The position numbers and the translations under genes were made by a program. Source: Thunnus maccoyii (lineage: Eukaryota; Chordata; Actinopteri; Scombriformes; Scombridae). Taken from it: 64,000 bases of DNA. Where the stretch lies: positions 11,845,501-11,909,500 of the forward strand of contig NC_056539.1 in NCBI RefSeq assembly GCF_910596095.1, written 5' to 3'. The notes beneath the pieces are model-generated. The model was not told the origin of the DNA. It saw nothing but the letters and a program-made list of their open reading frames with translations, and searched no databases. This document shows, one piece after another, positions 13,157-25,074 of this stretch (position 1 is the first letter of the stretch; each line of letters starts with the position of its first letter).

Positions 13157-15312
13157 GGATTGTAAGACATTACAGGATGGAGAGCAGACTTGGGTATGCC
13201 CTGTAGAGACATACTATAACAAATATCAATCAGGCTAGCTAGCCACACTACACCACTGTTACCAATGTTGTGTCGGACTTGGTAGGTTGCATGAGAGTAC
13301 AAAGGTTGCACCACTCCTGGGAATGGACTGTCAAAATATAGAAATATAATCAAAATGTATAAAAGCAATCAAAGAATAAAGACTATAAAATATCTAAGAC
13401 CATAAGAAGCAGATCACTGAAAAGGTGGTGGCAGCCTAAAGGGGCACAGACCATCTCTTTCTATATAGTTTGGCTGGCTGAGACAGCCCAGCCACATGTT
13501 GGCCAACATCCCAGTCAACATCATGAGGTTGTCTTTGGCTGTTAGTGACTGGAAAAGACCAAAGTCAGTGCCGCTTCATGCAAAGTTTGAGCAAAGCCTA
13601 TCCACCCTGCCCCTCAAGCCCTGCTGTGTGTGAAGTAATTCTTCATGCCAGTGAAGCCAGACACTCTGTGTTTTGTCACTGCATGCATGGTGAAATTTCT
13701 TCAGCACTGCAGTTTCTTTCAGTACAAAGATTAACAGGTGGATGTTCTTCCTAAAAAGCTTTTTTTTTCATGTACAATGTCAAAATCTGTTTTCTTTCTC
13801 CTGTAAGGAGGTTTGAAATAAAGCAGGTGAGAAGGTTTTTATTGGATTAAAACCTGTGGGTTGTATCAGCATACAAGCATCAGCATCATCAAGCATGACG
13901 AGCATGTGTCAGTTTCCCCAGTCAAAGTCTGTCATCATGTCGTAGTAGAGAAGAGAACTAAATGGATGCTTCATCCACTCCAACTGAGTTTGTAGTGGAA
14001 CAAACTCCACTCAAATCATGGCAACTATGAAATAAAAAACAACCCCTACATAATGTTTATTTTATTCTGTACCATTAATGTATATGTAGACAGATTGTGA
14101 AACAGTAACAGTGACACATAGACCAAAAGCATTAAAGTGAGACTGTTGAGTCTAGACAAGCTTTGAGTTTGCTCTGCTGGCCAAAAGGGCCAATAACAAA
14201 TCTCTCCTGGCTCGACACTTTAGTACATTATATGAAGGTCATTCATGGATCACAACACAATAATACTCCACTACCGAAACACGTGATGGTGAAAGTGCGT
14301 TAAAAAAAATCTTGTGTGTAACAACCCCATGTGTGTATTTATATAGGTAACTTCTGAGCACCCTTAGCTCATACTTTATGCTATAGTAGCATATTCACGT
14401 ACAGTATTCATCTTTTTCCAGTTATTAAAGGTTTAACCTCAACATCACAAACTGTAAGTCATATCCCCTTGTATTAGCAGGACGACACGCTTATTGTTTT
14501 GCTTAAATTGAAGGTTTTAATGTAGCGTACTGCAGAAGACAGACAACTGCTGTTAGGAATATTCATTACAGCTCAATTCCTGACTTTACATTAGATTTGC
14601 ATTTATGGACAAGCTGCACCCTCTAATGGTCAAAAATCAGAGCAACATTAAAACACTTGTGTTGAACTCTGTCCCACTCTGCTGGATATCATGAGGTACT
14701 AGCCAAAGTAACAAAGGAGCTGAGCTATTAGGTGGTATTCAAATGTTGCCAAAACTTTTATGAGGCTTCAGCAGTATGATTTAATCAGGTCAAGTGAAGG
14801 GTATCTTCCAAAATTAGTGTTTTGGTGCAAAATTCCCTCTTTACATTACTATCCTGCCAGCTCAGCACTCAGCAGAAACACTGTCCAGGGAAACACAGAG
14901 GAAATTTCATACTAAAAATACATAATGTAGTCAGAATTGTATGTTGCAGCAGACACTGAATAAATGTGGCTGATGAATTCAATTAATCTACCACGACATT
15001 TCAACAAAAGTCAAGTTTTCCAGTGAATAAAGTTTGTTTCCTTCAAGTTTTTTTCCTTCATTTTTCTACAGGAAATAAAATGAAATAAAATAAAAAAATG
15101 TTTCCTGTAGAAAAATGAATCCTGTTTTCCTTCAATAAAAAGAATGGCTGAATTTAACAATCTTACAAATTATGTTTGTTGATGTATTAATTTTGATTGT
15201 ACTGTGGATGTATTGCTTTGTCTAACTCACTTTGTCAGTTTTTGTTCCTTAAACTAAACGAAAAATATAAAACCTCAATTCAAATTGTGACATCTTACAT
15301 TAGTAGACACAA
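13157..15312. other. Non-coding DNA upstream of the protease array
   Basis: No gene recognised. The final part (from about 14990) contains sequence found again between the array genes: a cagtgaataaagtttgt segment at about 15020 recurs at about 18990. This marks the 5' edge of the duplicated domain. Confidence 0.5.
15057..15119. repeat. Perfect 19-bp inverted repeat with 25-nt AT-rich loop
   Basis: ttcatttttctacaggaaa (15057-15075) and its exact reverse complement (15101-15119) flank an A-rich loop. The stem is perfect, which suggests a recent origin such as template switching, or a small fold-back element. Confidence 0.85.
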
Positions 15313-15833
15313 ACGCAAAGGTTCTTTATCACAGGAAACATTCATTAAACCTCTATCAGACTGGTTTCATAACCGAGAACATTGATACTCACACCTACAA
15401 CTGAAAACTGTGGCTTTCATGTAGATCAACAGCAAAGAACATTGTTGTGATTGTCGCGTATAAAGCTTAACCAACTAAAGATCATTTGATGTGGCTACGT
15501 GCTATTCACAAAATTAAGATACTAGTAGTTTCTTGTGAAAGTTAGAAACTATAAAACTCTTTAGTCCGACTCTGGCTCTGATGAAGGCTACTTCTTACAT
15601 GACAAATTCAAGCTTTCAGAAAACTAAACGTAACAGGAATGTTATGCACCCTAAGGTACCCTGTGAGGCTAGAGCGTATGTGAGTATGCTAGACAGATTA
15701 TAATAGTAGAGGGAGAATGGATTAATGTAACTGATTGTGCTAAACTCCCAAGCAGTTGCTATTGCCTGTAACAATGGCAGTACTGAATCTCTACTCAGCG
15801 ATACAGGACAGTTCAAGTTGCACTGACAGAGGG

Positions 15834-15961
15834 AGGATGTGGCTAAAGAAGTAAAGGTGAAGTATAAATATGAAAACCATAGAACTGCCCACACAGCAAA
15901 TTGCTATATAAAAAAAGTCTTCTTGAAACCCCCCAGATGACAGGTTGAGTTTCCTGCCGAC
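15834..15961 (+). promoter_or_regulatory. Proximal promoter of protease gene A
   Basis: A TATA box (tatataaaa, 15905-15913) lies about 50 bp before the start codon. About 67 bp further upstream is ggatgtggct, a copy of the GGATGTGG element found at the same place before most genes of the array; TGTGG is the core of RUNX sites. A ttgcac text lies about 20 bp upstream of it. The transcription start is inferred, not seen. Confidence 0.6.
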
Positions 15962-17274
15962 ATGATGCATGGTCTGCACAAGTTTCTGCTTTTCCATGTT
16001 CTGACATGTCTCAGACAAAATGGTAAGATTATCAAGTCTGATTATTATTCTGTAGTCTTCAAATGGGACATTGACTCATTTTCATTTTCTTATTTTTCAG
16101 GACTTGGCAGTGAAATCATAAATGGGAAAAAGGCCAAGAAGTCACTGCTGTATATGGCCTCAGTGCAAGTTAACAGAAGTCATAAGTGTGGAGGATTCCT
16201 CATCAGTGAAGACTTTGTAGTCACTGCAGCACACTGTGATAGCCCGTGAGTGACCTTTACTCTTCAATCTTCGATTAAATGTGATTTAAAGAAAACTGAC
16301 TATTCTGCCAATCTCTCAATCATTATTCATGCAGGCATCCTATGAGTGTTGTTCTCGGCACCAACAATCTCAGGAAGGTTGTTGATGACACAATGAGATA
16401 CAATGTAATGAAATACAAGCATCCAGATTATGTGGATATCCTATCTGGGAATGACATTATGCTCCTCAAAGTAAGTATTCACTCAACCAAATAGTCTCAG
16501 GTAATATCATGCACATTTACAGTCAAATTCTTTACATTCAACATATGTAAAAATCCATGAGGTTCAATAAATAAAATAAAGTGTTATTTACATGGGATAT
16601 ACTGTATGTAATATTATACAGTTATATATTATAATTATTTGATAACTTGAAGTCTGATGGAGGAAAATGCAATGTTATAAAATAAAATGCTGTCAGTGTT
16701 TCTCCTTCACTTTCTTATTTCATGTGTGTGTAGCTGTCTAGGAAAGCTCACCTGGGCAAAAAACCAATTAAGCCCATAAAGCTTCCAAGTCATCATATGA
16801 ACCTAAAAGGAATCAAAAAGTGCAGTGTAGCAGGATGGGGTTTCACAAGGACTGGTGGTCAAATTGTTGATGAGCTGAGAGAGGTGAATGTGTCGATCAT
16901 TAAACTGAAAGTCTGTAAGGACAAATGGCTTCCCGGTGTCAAGTTTCCTCACAATATTATCTGTGCAGGTGGATATGGCACAGACAAAGGATTCTGCCAG
17001 GTATGTTTTCTGTCCTCTAAAAGAAAATGGCAACTGGTTTCTAGTCTTAAAATGGTACAAACATCTTTAATTAAATGATGAGCAAATAAATTATGATACT
17101 TCTTCCCAACAGGGTGATTCTGGTGGTCCTCTGGTGTGCAATGGGATAGCAGTTGGTGTTGTGTCTTTCAACAACGGTGGGAACTGTGACTACCCAGATG
17201 TACCAAACATCTATACAGACATATCAAAATTTATTCCCTGGATCAATGTGTTTCTCAAGAAAAACAATTCTTGA
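15962..17274 (+). CDS. Granzyme/mast-cell-protease-like serine protease, copy A
   Basis: Secreted or granule-stored S1A serine protease, 256 aa. Exons: 15962-16022, 16101-16245, 16335-16470, 16734-17000, 17113-17274, with intron phases 1, 2, 0, 0, the layout of granzymes, chymases and neutrophil elastase. Exon 1 is a hydrophobic signal peptide. Exon 2 opens with LGSE then IINGKKA, so activation would remove a short propeptide after Glu, as in granzymes processed by dipeptidyl peptidase I, and ends with His57 in TAAHC. Asp102 is in GNDIMLLK (end of exon 3); Ser195 in GDSGGP (start of exon 5). All eight cysteines of the four usual disulfides are present, including 191-220, which granzymes lack. 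S1 residues are Gly189, Phe190, Gln192, Asn216 and Asn226, so trypsin-like Asp189 is absent. A NVS glycosylation site is in exon 4. AATAAA at 17369. Fish annotation often names such genes granzyme B-like, mast cell protease 1A-like or duodenase-like. Confidence 0.88.
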
Positions 17275-19247
17275 ATGTAACAATGTTTTGAATTGTGGAT
17301 GTATTAAATTTGATTGTATTGTGGCTGCTAACTCACTTTGTCAATTTTGCTTTTTGATCTAAATGCAAAATAAAATCTCAATTCAAATTGTGACTTCTTT
17401 CATTAGTAGACACAACTGCAAAGGTTCTTTATCCAAGAAAACATTCACAAAACCTATCAGTATAAGTTTTTTTGAACAGGATGAACACACTGCAGCTTTT
17501 TCTAATGAATCTCTTTCTCGCTTTCTGTTCTGACTTTTCCATTGCTGCATGAAGTTCACAGATTCAGACCTCACAGCCTGCGCGTAAAACTGAGTCCAAC
17601 ACAAATCTGACAAGTGTTTTTATACAGAATGTTTGCATAAAACTAACAGAATCAAAATTCAAAAAGATATATTTTTATGACACTTTAAGATTTCCTGAAA
17701 TTCTGAATTAAAACTCATATAACAATGCTCCTTTAGACTGCTAGCTGTGAAGTAATGATCAACAGTTTAAATCTAAATACATCATTTTCAGCTTCATCAC
17801 GCTGACTGTGAGAACATCGATGCTCACATCTGCAGCTGGAAACTGTGGTTCCTGTGGTTTATTTTTCACACAGTGTTTTTGTCGGTTGTGTCACGTAGAT
17901 CCACACCAAAGAACATTGCTGTATCTGTGTTCATCGTGTAAACAGCTTAACCAACTAAAGATCATCTGATGTGGTTATGAAGTATCCACAAACCTGTGAG
18001 AGAAGGTAAACCAAAAGGGTCCAACATGAACTGAATCAAGAGAATAAAATGCAAAATGAAAAGGAAAGGTAAATTGAATGAAAAGTGCAGAAAGGAGAAT
18101 AGATTTGTGCAAGATAAGTCTGTATGAAATGCATGACAAAGACTGGATCACTATTTTGTTTGACTTTTTTTTAAAGACTATGACACAAGCAATATGTCAG
18201 TAAATAAAGTGCAAAAAATAGGTTGTACAAATGTGCTTGTGTGATATATAATCTGCTATATCTGTCACTGAGAGAAAGACCGTTACTGTGTGGTTACTGT
18301 CAGCCTAACTTCCTGGCTTCAAAATGAGACAAAAAAGAAGCTACAAAAACAATTTGTCCTGTAAAACTTAATTTCATGCATTTTGTGGTTTGCTTAAGGT
18401 CGAAGTACAAAATATCACCAACAAAACCCAAAACTACCAGACCAAGCACACTGCCCTGAACTATCTGCCTCGCTTTGTAAAAGTCTGTGGAACATTTATG
18501 CAATTTTCCTAACTAAATTGTATAATAATTACAAATTATGTTTGTGGATGTATTAAATTTGATTGTATTGTGGATGTATTGCTTTTTCTAACTCACTTAG
18601 TCAGTTTTTGCTCCTTAACCTAAATGCAAAATAAAATCTCAATTCAATTTGTGACATCTTTCCTGAGTAGACATAAATGCAAAGATTCTTTATCAAGGAA
18701 AACATTCATAAAGCCTATCAGAGTAAGTTTAAGGAAGTACACTGTAGTTATTTTTTTACGTGATGGAGGCACTGCAGCATTTTTTGATGAATCTGGTGAC
18801 ACAGACTAGAAGGAGACAGAAAGCACTGGAAAGCCTCAATCCATACAGACCCTGCTTTCTTTTCTGATTTTTCTATCACTACATGAGATGCACAGATTCT
18901 GACATCAGAGCCTGCGCCTGAAAGGCTGCACTGAGTCCAACACAAATCCAACAAGTGCTTATGGTTTCATTTCAACAAAAGTCGAGTTTTCCAGTGAACA
19001 AAGTTTGTGTTTAAGATAAAAAACCTAATAATACATAACAGGAAGGGACTTTATATATTGTTTAAGACACACTATGAGGCAAAAGCGCATGTGTGTGCTT
19101 TTGTGTGCCACACAGTACTGACACAACTGCCAGGGTTTGTGTATCTGTGAGCTTAGGTGCATGTAAAGTACAATATGTGTTTTTGGGCAGATGGGTATGT
19201 TTGCATAAATGCATAAAATGATATTCCTTGTGAAACAAGGACACAAA
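17275..19247. other. Intergenic DNA between protease copies A and B
   Basis: Holds the 3' UTR of copy A, then (about 17800-17965) a block with gaaactgtgg and cacaccaaagaacattg that recurs before other array genes, then sequence similar to the copy A 3' flank again (about 18530-18720, tattaaatttgattgtattg). No intact exon is seen. It looks like remains of an earlier duplication unit whose gene body was lost. Confidence 0.55.
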
Positions 19248-19895
19248 TGCAAAGGTTCTTTATCACAGGAAACATTCATTAAACCTCTATCAGACTGGTT
19301 TCATAACCAAGAACATTGATACTCACACCTACAACTGAAAACTGTGGCTTTCATGTAGATCAACAGCAAAGAACATTGTTGTGATTGTCGCGTATAAAGC
19401 TTAACCAACTAAAGATCATTTGATGTGGCTACGTGCTATTCACAAAATTAAGATACTAGTAGTTTCTTGTGAAAGTTAGAAACTATAAAACTCTTTAGTC
19501 CGACTCTGGCTCTGATGAAGGCTACTTCTTACATGACAAATTCAAGCTTTCAGAAAACTAAACGTAACAGGAATGTTATGCACCCTAAGGTACCCTGTGA
19601 GGCTAGAGCGTATGTGAGTATGCTAGACAGATTATAATAGTAGAGGGAGAATGGATTAATGTAACTGATTGTGCTAAACTCCCAAGCAGTTGCTATTGCC
19701 TGTAACAATGGCAGTACTGAATCTCTACTCAGCGATACAGGACAGTTCAAGTTGCACTGACAGAGGGAGGATGTGGCTAAAGAAGTAAAGGTGAAGTATA
19801 AATATGAAAACCATAGAACTGCCCACACAGCAAATTGCTATATAAAAAAAGTCTTCTTGAAACCCCCCAGATGACAGGTTGAGTTTCCTGCCGAC

Positions 19896-20954
19896 ATGAT
19901 GCATGGTCTGCACAAGTTTCTGCTTTTCCATGTTCTGACATGTCTCAGACAAAATGGTAAGAGTACAATAGCCCGTGAGTGACCTTTACTCTTCAAGCAA
20001 TCTTTGATTAAATATAATTTAAAGAAAACTGACTATTCTGTCAATCTCTCAATCATTATTCATGCAGGTATCCTATGAGTGTTGTTCTTAGCACCAACAA
20101 TCTCAGGAAGGTTGTTAATGACACAATGAGATACAATGTAACAAAATACAAGCATCCAGATTATGTGGATATCCTATCTGGGAATGACATCATGCTCCTC
20201 AAAGTAAGTATTCACTCAACCAAATAGTCTCAGGTAATATCATGCACATTTACAGTCAAATTCTTTACATTCAACATATGTAAAAATCCATGAGGTTCAA
20301 TAAATAAAATAAAGTGTTATTTCCATGGGATATACTGTATGTAATATTATACAGTTATATATTATAATTATTTGATAACTTGAAGTCTGATGGAGGAAAA
20401 TGCAATGTTATAAAATAAAATGCTGTCAGTGTTTCTCCTTCACTTTCTTATTTCATGTGTGTGCAGCTGTCTAGGAAAGCTCACCTGGGCAAAAAACCAA
20501 TTAAGCCCATAAAGCTTCCAAGTCATCATATGAACCTAAAAAGGAATCAAAATGTGCAGTGTAGCAGGATGGGGTTTCACAAGGACTGGTGGTCAAATTG
20601 TTGATGAGCTGAGACAGGTGAATGTGTCGATCATTAAACTGAAAGTCTGTAAGGACAAATGGCTTCCCGGTGTCAAGTTTCCTCACAATATTATCTGTGC
20701 AGGTGGATATGGCACAGACAAAGGATTCTGCCAGGTATGTTTTCTGTCCTCTAAAAGAAAATGGCAACTGGTTTCTAGTCTTAAAACGGTACAAACATCT
20801 TTAATTAAATGATGAGCAAACAAATTATGATACTTCTTCCCAACAGGGTGATTCTGGTGGTCCTCTGGTGTGCAATGGGATGGCAGTTGGTGTTGTGTCT
20901 TTCAACAACGGTGGGAACTGTGACTACCCAGATGTACCCAACGTCTTTACAGAC
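19896..20954 (+). pseudogene. Protease copy B, pseudogene lacking exon 2
   Basis: Recent duplicate of copy A. Exon 1 (19896-19956), exon 3 (20068-20203), exon 4 (20467-20734) and the first part of exon 5 (20847-20954) are present and very similar to A. The segment with exon 2 (A positions about 16029-16239) is gone, replaced by a 6-nt filler, so the activation site and His57 are missing. Exon 4 is 268 nt instead of 267 because of an extra A near 20542. Exon 5 breaks off at 20954, joined to sequence matching 18371 onward downstream of A, so the C-terminus is lost. TATA box and upstream element are intact, so transcription remains possible, but no active protease can be made. Confidence 0.9.
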
Positions 20955-22134
20955 AATTTCATGCATTTTGTGGTTTGCTTAAGGTCGAAGTACAAAATAT
21001 CACCAACAATACCCAAAACTACCAGACCAAGCGCACTGCCCTGAACTATCTGCATCGCTTTGTAAAAGTCTGTGGAACATTTGTGCAATTTCCTTATGCA
21101 ATCACACCACATAACCAAGCCCTTTGAGGAAGCAAGCTGTGGTGTGTGTACTTTGCAATAACATTATGCTATCATCATTATGCTAACATTATGCTATACT
21201 GCTGATACCGAGTAATTCAGCCTATTGATGCTGGATTGTTGCAATTTCTAAACTACTGGAAAAGCTTTTATGGATCTATTTGCTCCTCTCTGCATGCTTC
21301 AAAGCTATGACACCTTCATTTTCTTGCTATGAGGGAATTATTACTCTACATAGAAATGTCCAATTCAAAAGTACATTTCACTGAGTGGGGCTTCCTCTTC
21401 ACATATTCATACCCCATGTATTACTTTAAAATGCACGTCACTTACAGACATGTTCCATTGTGGTCAAGTAAAACAAGGTCAGATGAGTCACGATGCTCCT
21501 TTCAGGCTGTCAGCCAATGATTAAGTGTCTTTAACTGTAATATGGGGCTCATAATTGTGTCAGTGAGAATACCTAAACCTGAAACTTGAAACTGTGGTTT
21601 CTATTACGCATCTAGTTTTCAAAGGCTTTGGTGCAACATCACAGTGACAAAAGCCCACAACAGCCCAAAGGTCACAGCTAAAAAGAAATAACAAAAGCAC
21701 TTAGATTCATCTAACTAACGTTCATTTCAATGTGGCTAAGTAGTATCCTAACAGTAAGAGAAGAAGGTCTTAAAATGCCCAAACAGAGAGACTGAACGTG
21801 TCGTAGATGCAGAAAAGGAAAAATGGTGAATGAATAAATAGATTAATGTGAGTTAAGCTCATCATCATACTGATCACATAATGTAAGTGTTTTTCACTGT
21901 TGAGGCAGCAGAACCACAAGCACTATGTTAACTGTAACAATGGCAATACTGCATGATCATGACTCATCCACTCATCGCTACAAGTCAATTAAAATTGCAC
22001 TGTTGCAAAGGGGATGCGACTAAATATGTGAAGGTGAAATAGACGCAAACCACAGGGTCGCTTACTAAGGAAACTGCTTTATAAAAAGGGTCTACTTGAC
22101 ACTCCAAACACCAAAGGTTGTTTTTCCTGCCAGT
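20955..22134. other. Intergenic DNA and promoter of protease copy C
   Basis: 20955-21095 matches 18371-18510 downstream of copy A. A recurrent array block is at about 21545-21660 (gaaactgtgg). The C promoter has a TATA box (tttataaaaagg, about 22078-22089), an aaccaca RUNX-like text at about 22048, and ggatgcgact near 22012, a degraded form of the GGATGTGG element seen before other copies. Confidence 0.6.
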
Positions 22135-23401
22135 ATGATGCATGGTCTGCATACATTTCTGCTTTTTCTTCTCCTGGCGTGTCTTGGACGAAACAGTAAG
22201 ATGGCTGAATCTAATTGTTATTCTCCAGAGTACAAATGGGATATTAACTCATCCTTTGTTTCTTGTTGTCTTTTCAGCGCTGGGGAGTGAAATCATAAAT
22301 GGGAAAAAGGTCCCGGACAACTTAATGCTGTATATGGCCTCTGTACAGAACAACAGAGGTCATGTATGTGGAGGATTCCTTATCAGTGAGGATTTTGTAG
22401 TCACTGCAGCGCACTGCGATGACTCGTGAGTTCAAGAAATCCTTAAATCATATAATTAAAAATCAAATCAAAATTTTAGTTTTAGATATTTTGTTTGTTT
22501 TTTGGTACAATGTAAGAAAAAGCTACTGACAATGTTTCAATGATCACTCATTTAGGAATCCTACAAGTGTTGTTCTTGGCACCCACAATCTCAAGAAGGT
22601 TAATGACATGATGAGATACAATGTAACGAGATGCAAACATCCATCTTACCAGAATGTCCGATCTGGAAATGACATCATGCTCCTCAAAGTAAGTAGAAAT
22701 TTAATTAACTGTCTCAGGCAAAATCATACATTTTTACCGTAAAATTGTATGAATACATATTTTATAGCATACTTATGTGAAAATTAAAAACTAGTAAAGA
22801 CTAATTTTATAATGTGCTATAAAATTTGTCTTTATGACTTTTATTTTCTGATTTTGTGTGTCTCCAGCTGTCTAGGAAAGCTCGACTGGACAAGAGAGTA
22901 CAACCAATTCAGCTTCCAAAGACTGAGATGAAAATAAAAGATAAAGCAAAGTGTCGTGTAGCTGGATGGGGTCGCATGGGAAAAGAACTTGGACGTGTTG
23001 ATGTGCTGCAATTCGTGGATGTGCCTATCATTAACCTGAATGTCTGCAAGACGGAATGGGATCAAATTCAAGTTAAGCTTCCTGAATATGTTATTTGTGC
23101 GGGTGGATATGACACAGACAAAGGAATCTGTCAGGTAAGTTTTATGCCATTTTATGGAAAATGGTTTCTAGTTTTAAAATGGTACAAACATCTTTAATCA
23201 AATAATGACCAAACAAATAATGATACTTCTTCCTCACAGGGTGATTCTGGTGGCCCTCTGGTGTGTGGTGGGATGGCAGTGGGTGTTGTGTCCTTTAACA
23301 TGAAACGAAACTGTGACTACCCAAATGTACCCAACGTCTATACAGACATATCAAAAAACCTTCACTGGATCAAAAAAATTCTCAAGAAAAAGAAGTGTTA
23401 A
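22135..23401 (+). CDS. Granzyme/mast-cell-protease-like serine protease, copy C
   Basis: 256-aa S1A protease. Exons: 22135-22195, 22278-22425, 22556-22688, 22868-23134, 23240-23401. Signal peptide MMHGLHTFLLFLLLACLG, propeptide ending LGSE, mature start IINGKKV. Triad: His57 in TAAHC, Asp102 in GNDIMLLK, Ser195 in GDSGGP. The S1 pocket differs from its relatives: Gly189, Ile190 (not Phe), Cys191, Gln192, with Asn216 and Asn226. Besides the eight disulfide cysteines there is one in exon 3 (TRCKHP, near residue 89 in chymotrypsin numbering) and one at the very C-terminus (KKKC), both without an evident partner. The mature protein is strongly basic, as granule proteases tend to be. It is the most diverged intact copy. 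Substrate preference cannot be read from sequence alone. Confidence 0.88.
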
Positions 23402-24237
23402 ATGTACTGCAACAATGTGCATCAGCACATTTGTTTTGTGCAGGTATTGCTGTGTTTAAGTCACTCTGTCAGTGTCTGCTCTTTATCTGAAATGCAAAAT
23501 TCAACTAAGTTTCAAATTTCAAATGCTGTATTTTGTTTTCTGTTGTTACAAGACAAGACACGGATGGTATTTCAGTGAAAAAATTAATTCCAAAAAATAT
23601 TCATGAAATGTTTCAGGGTATGTTTGATGTAGAATATATAATATCTGAATTCAACAATATATAAATTCCTTCTTTAATTTCTGTGGCTGATCTGTAGTTG
23701 ATGAACAGAATACTCTGACCATATTTGCAATATCCTATTACAAAAATAATACCAATAATAAATAAGCCTCAGTTTCATTCGCAGTAGAAGTCTATTATCT
23801 TGGTTTAGACAGATGTGCAAAATGTCAAGAAATGATTTCAGTTGGTGTATGTGTGATATATTTGTTGATGTACAGATTGCTATACTTGCATAAAGTCTAC
23901 AGTGTCTCCAACCAATAAGATACATTTTCTACACTTCACTTACACATATGTTGGAATCAGGTCAATTAAAACATTAACAGATGGTAATGATGCTCAGAGT
24001 ATAGAGCATTAGTTTCATAATTGAGACTGTGGGAATGTTTTAGACAAACTTGAAGCTGGAAACTGTGGTGTTTGTGGTTTGTCTAGTTTGTCACAGAATT
24101 CACAGAAGTGCTTGTGGGTTGAAGTAAACCCACACCAAAGAAACATTGATGTTGTGTCTTTTGGCTTCACTTTAGTCTTCACTTCACTTAAATTAAATTC
24201 AGCAGTAGTAGGGTAGTAGCCACAAACAAGGGTCTGA
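23402..24237. other. Intergenic DNA after copy C
   Basis: 3' UTR and flank of copy C, then the recurrent array block (about 24005-24165, with ggaaactgtgg, ttgtcacagaattca and cacaccaaagaaacattg). No other gene recognised. Confidence 0.5.
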
Positions 24238-24380
24238 AAGTGGTCCTCTGGTGTGCAATGGGATAGCATTTAGTGTTGTGTCTTTCAACAGGAATTTTAA
24301 CTGTACCTACTCAGATGCAACCAATGGCTATACATTATATCAAAATTCCTTTGCCGGATTAAGGAAAAGAATTGTTCAAT
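24238..24380 (+). pseudogene. Relic D: exon 5 of a lost protease copy
   Basis: Without any upstream exons, the text starts inside the GDSGGP region and reads GPLVCNGIAFSVVSF and further toward a degraded YT.I..F end, clearly homologous to exon 5 of the neighbours. The Ser195 codon is cut away, the junction being at about 24237. The following 3' flank (aaatgcaaaataaaact at about 24481) also matches the array's 3' UTR. This is a remnant left by deletion of most of a gene. Confidence 0.8.
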
Positions 24381-25074
24381 TTGTAGTGATCTTGCACAAA
24401 CTTTTACTTCAGCATACTTTTATTGTATTGGAGAGGTATGGTCATATCTGCATTGCTTTGTCAGTGTTTGCTCTTTAACTGAAATGCAAAATAAAACTTC
24501 TTTTCAAATATTGTGTTTTGTTTCCTCCGGTAACGTCTTAATTAGAATACACAGCAAGACATTCACAACAGTTCTCATGGTAAGTTTAATGTAGAATATA
24601 ATTTCTGGTTGTAAATAACGTTTTGATTTTCTTTGGTTAAATTAGGTCAGGGTTAAAGAATGGTGTCGTATGTCATAGGACTCAGTAGATTTATGATTTA
24701 TTATGCAGGGTCTACTGACAGGTCAAAACATAATATAACATAGGAATGCTTATCCAATATCTGGCAGATTTCACCATGTGTATTGATAATTATGACACCT
24801 AACAATTTGAATTTCTGATTGATTTTAACATTAAGACTGTCAGGTGTAAATAAATAGTGAATTAGGGATAGGAATTTAACCAGAGCATTAGTTTCATAAC
24901 TGTTACAGTGAGAACATTGATGCTAAATACTTGGGGGGGCATTATTTCCACATCAAAGAGACTTGATGTTGCATCTGTGTTCTTCAATGCAACTAAAGCT
25001 CACTTGATGTGATGGAGTTGTAACCACAAACTGGGAGACCAGAAGGTCCAAAAGGTCTAGAAAATAAATGGCAA
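24381..25074. other. Intergenic DNA with another recurrent array block
   Basis: About 24885-25060 contains the block seen upstream of array genes (catcaaagag, gatgttgcatctgtgttctt, aactaaagctcacttgatgtg), ending where the transposase relic begins. No exon seen. Confidence 0.5.

Larger units (their letters stand above)
15313..20954. repeat. 3.9-kb tandem duplication carrying copy A and broken copy B
   Basis: 15313-17215 is repeated at 19248-20954 with an offset of 3,935 bp at its start. The first 700 bp are almost identical (one difference noticed, near 15375 versus 19310), so the duplication is recent. The second copy has a deletion of about 210 bp and breaks off at 20954. Confidence 0.88.

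Noticed and set aside
15616-16018. Minus-strand frames over the copy A promoter and exon 1, repeated at 19550-19952
   Set aside because: They are antisense shadows of the duplicated protease promoter; they are identical only because the DNA is duplicated.
24251-24478. 75-codon frame as a small separate gene
   Set aside because: It is the remnant of exon 5 of a deleted protease copy, without Ser195 or other exons.
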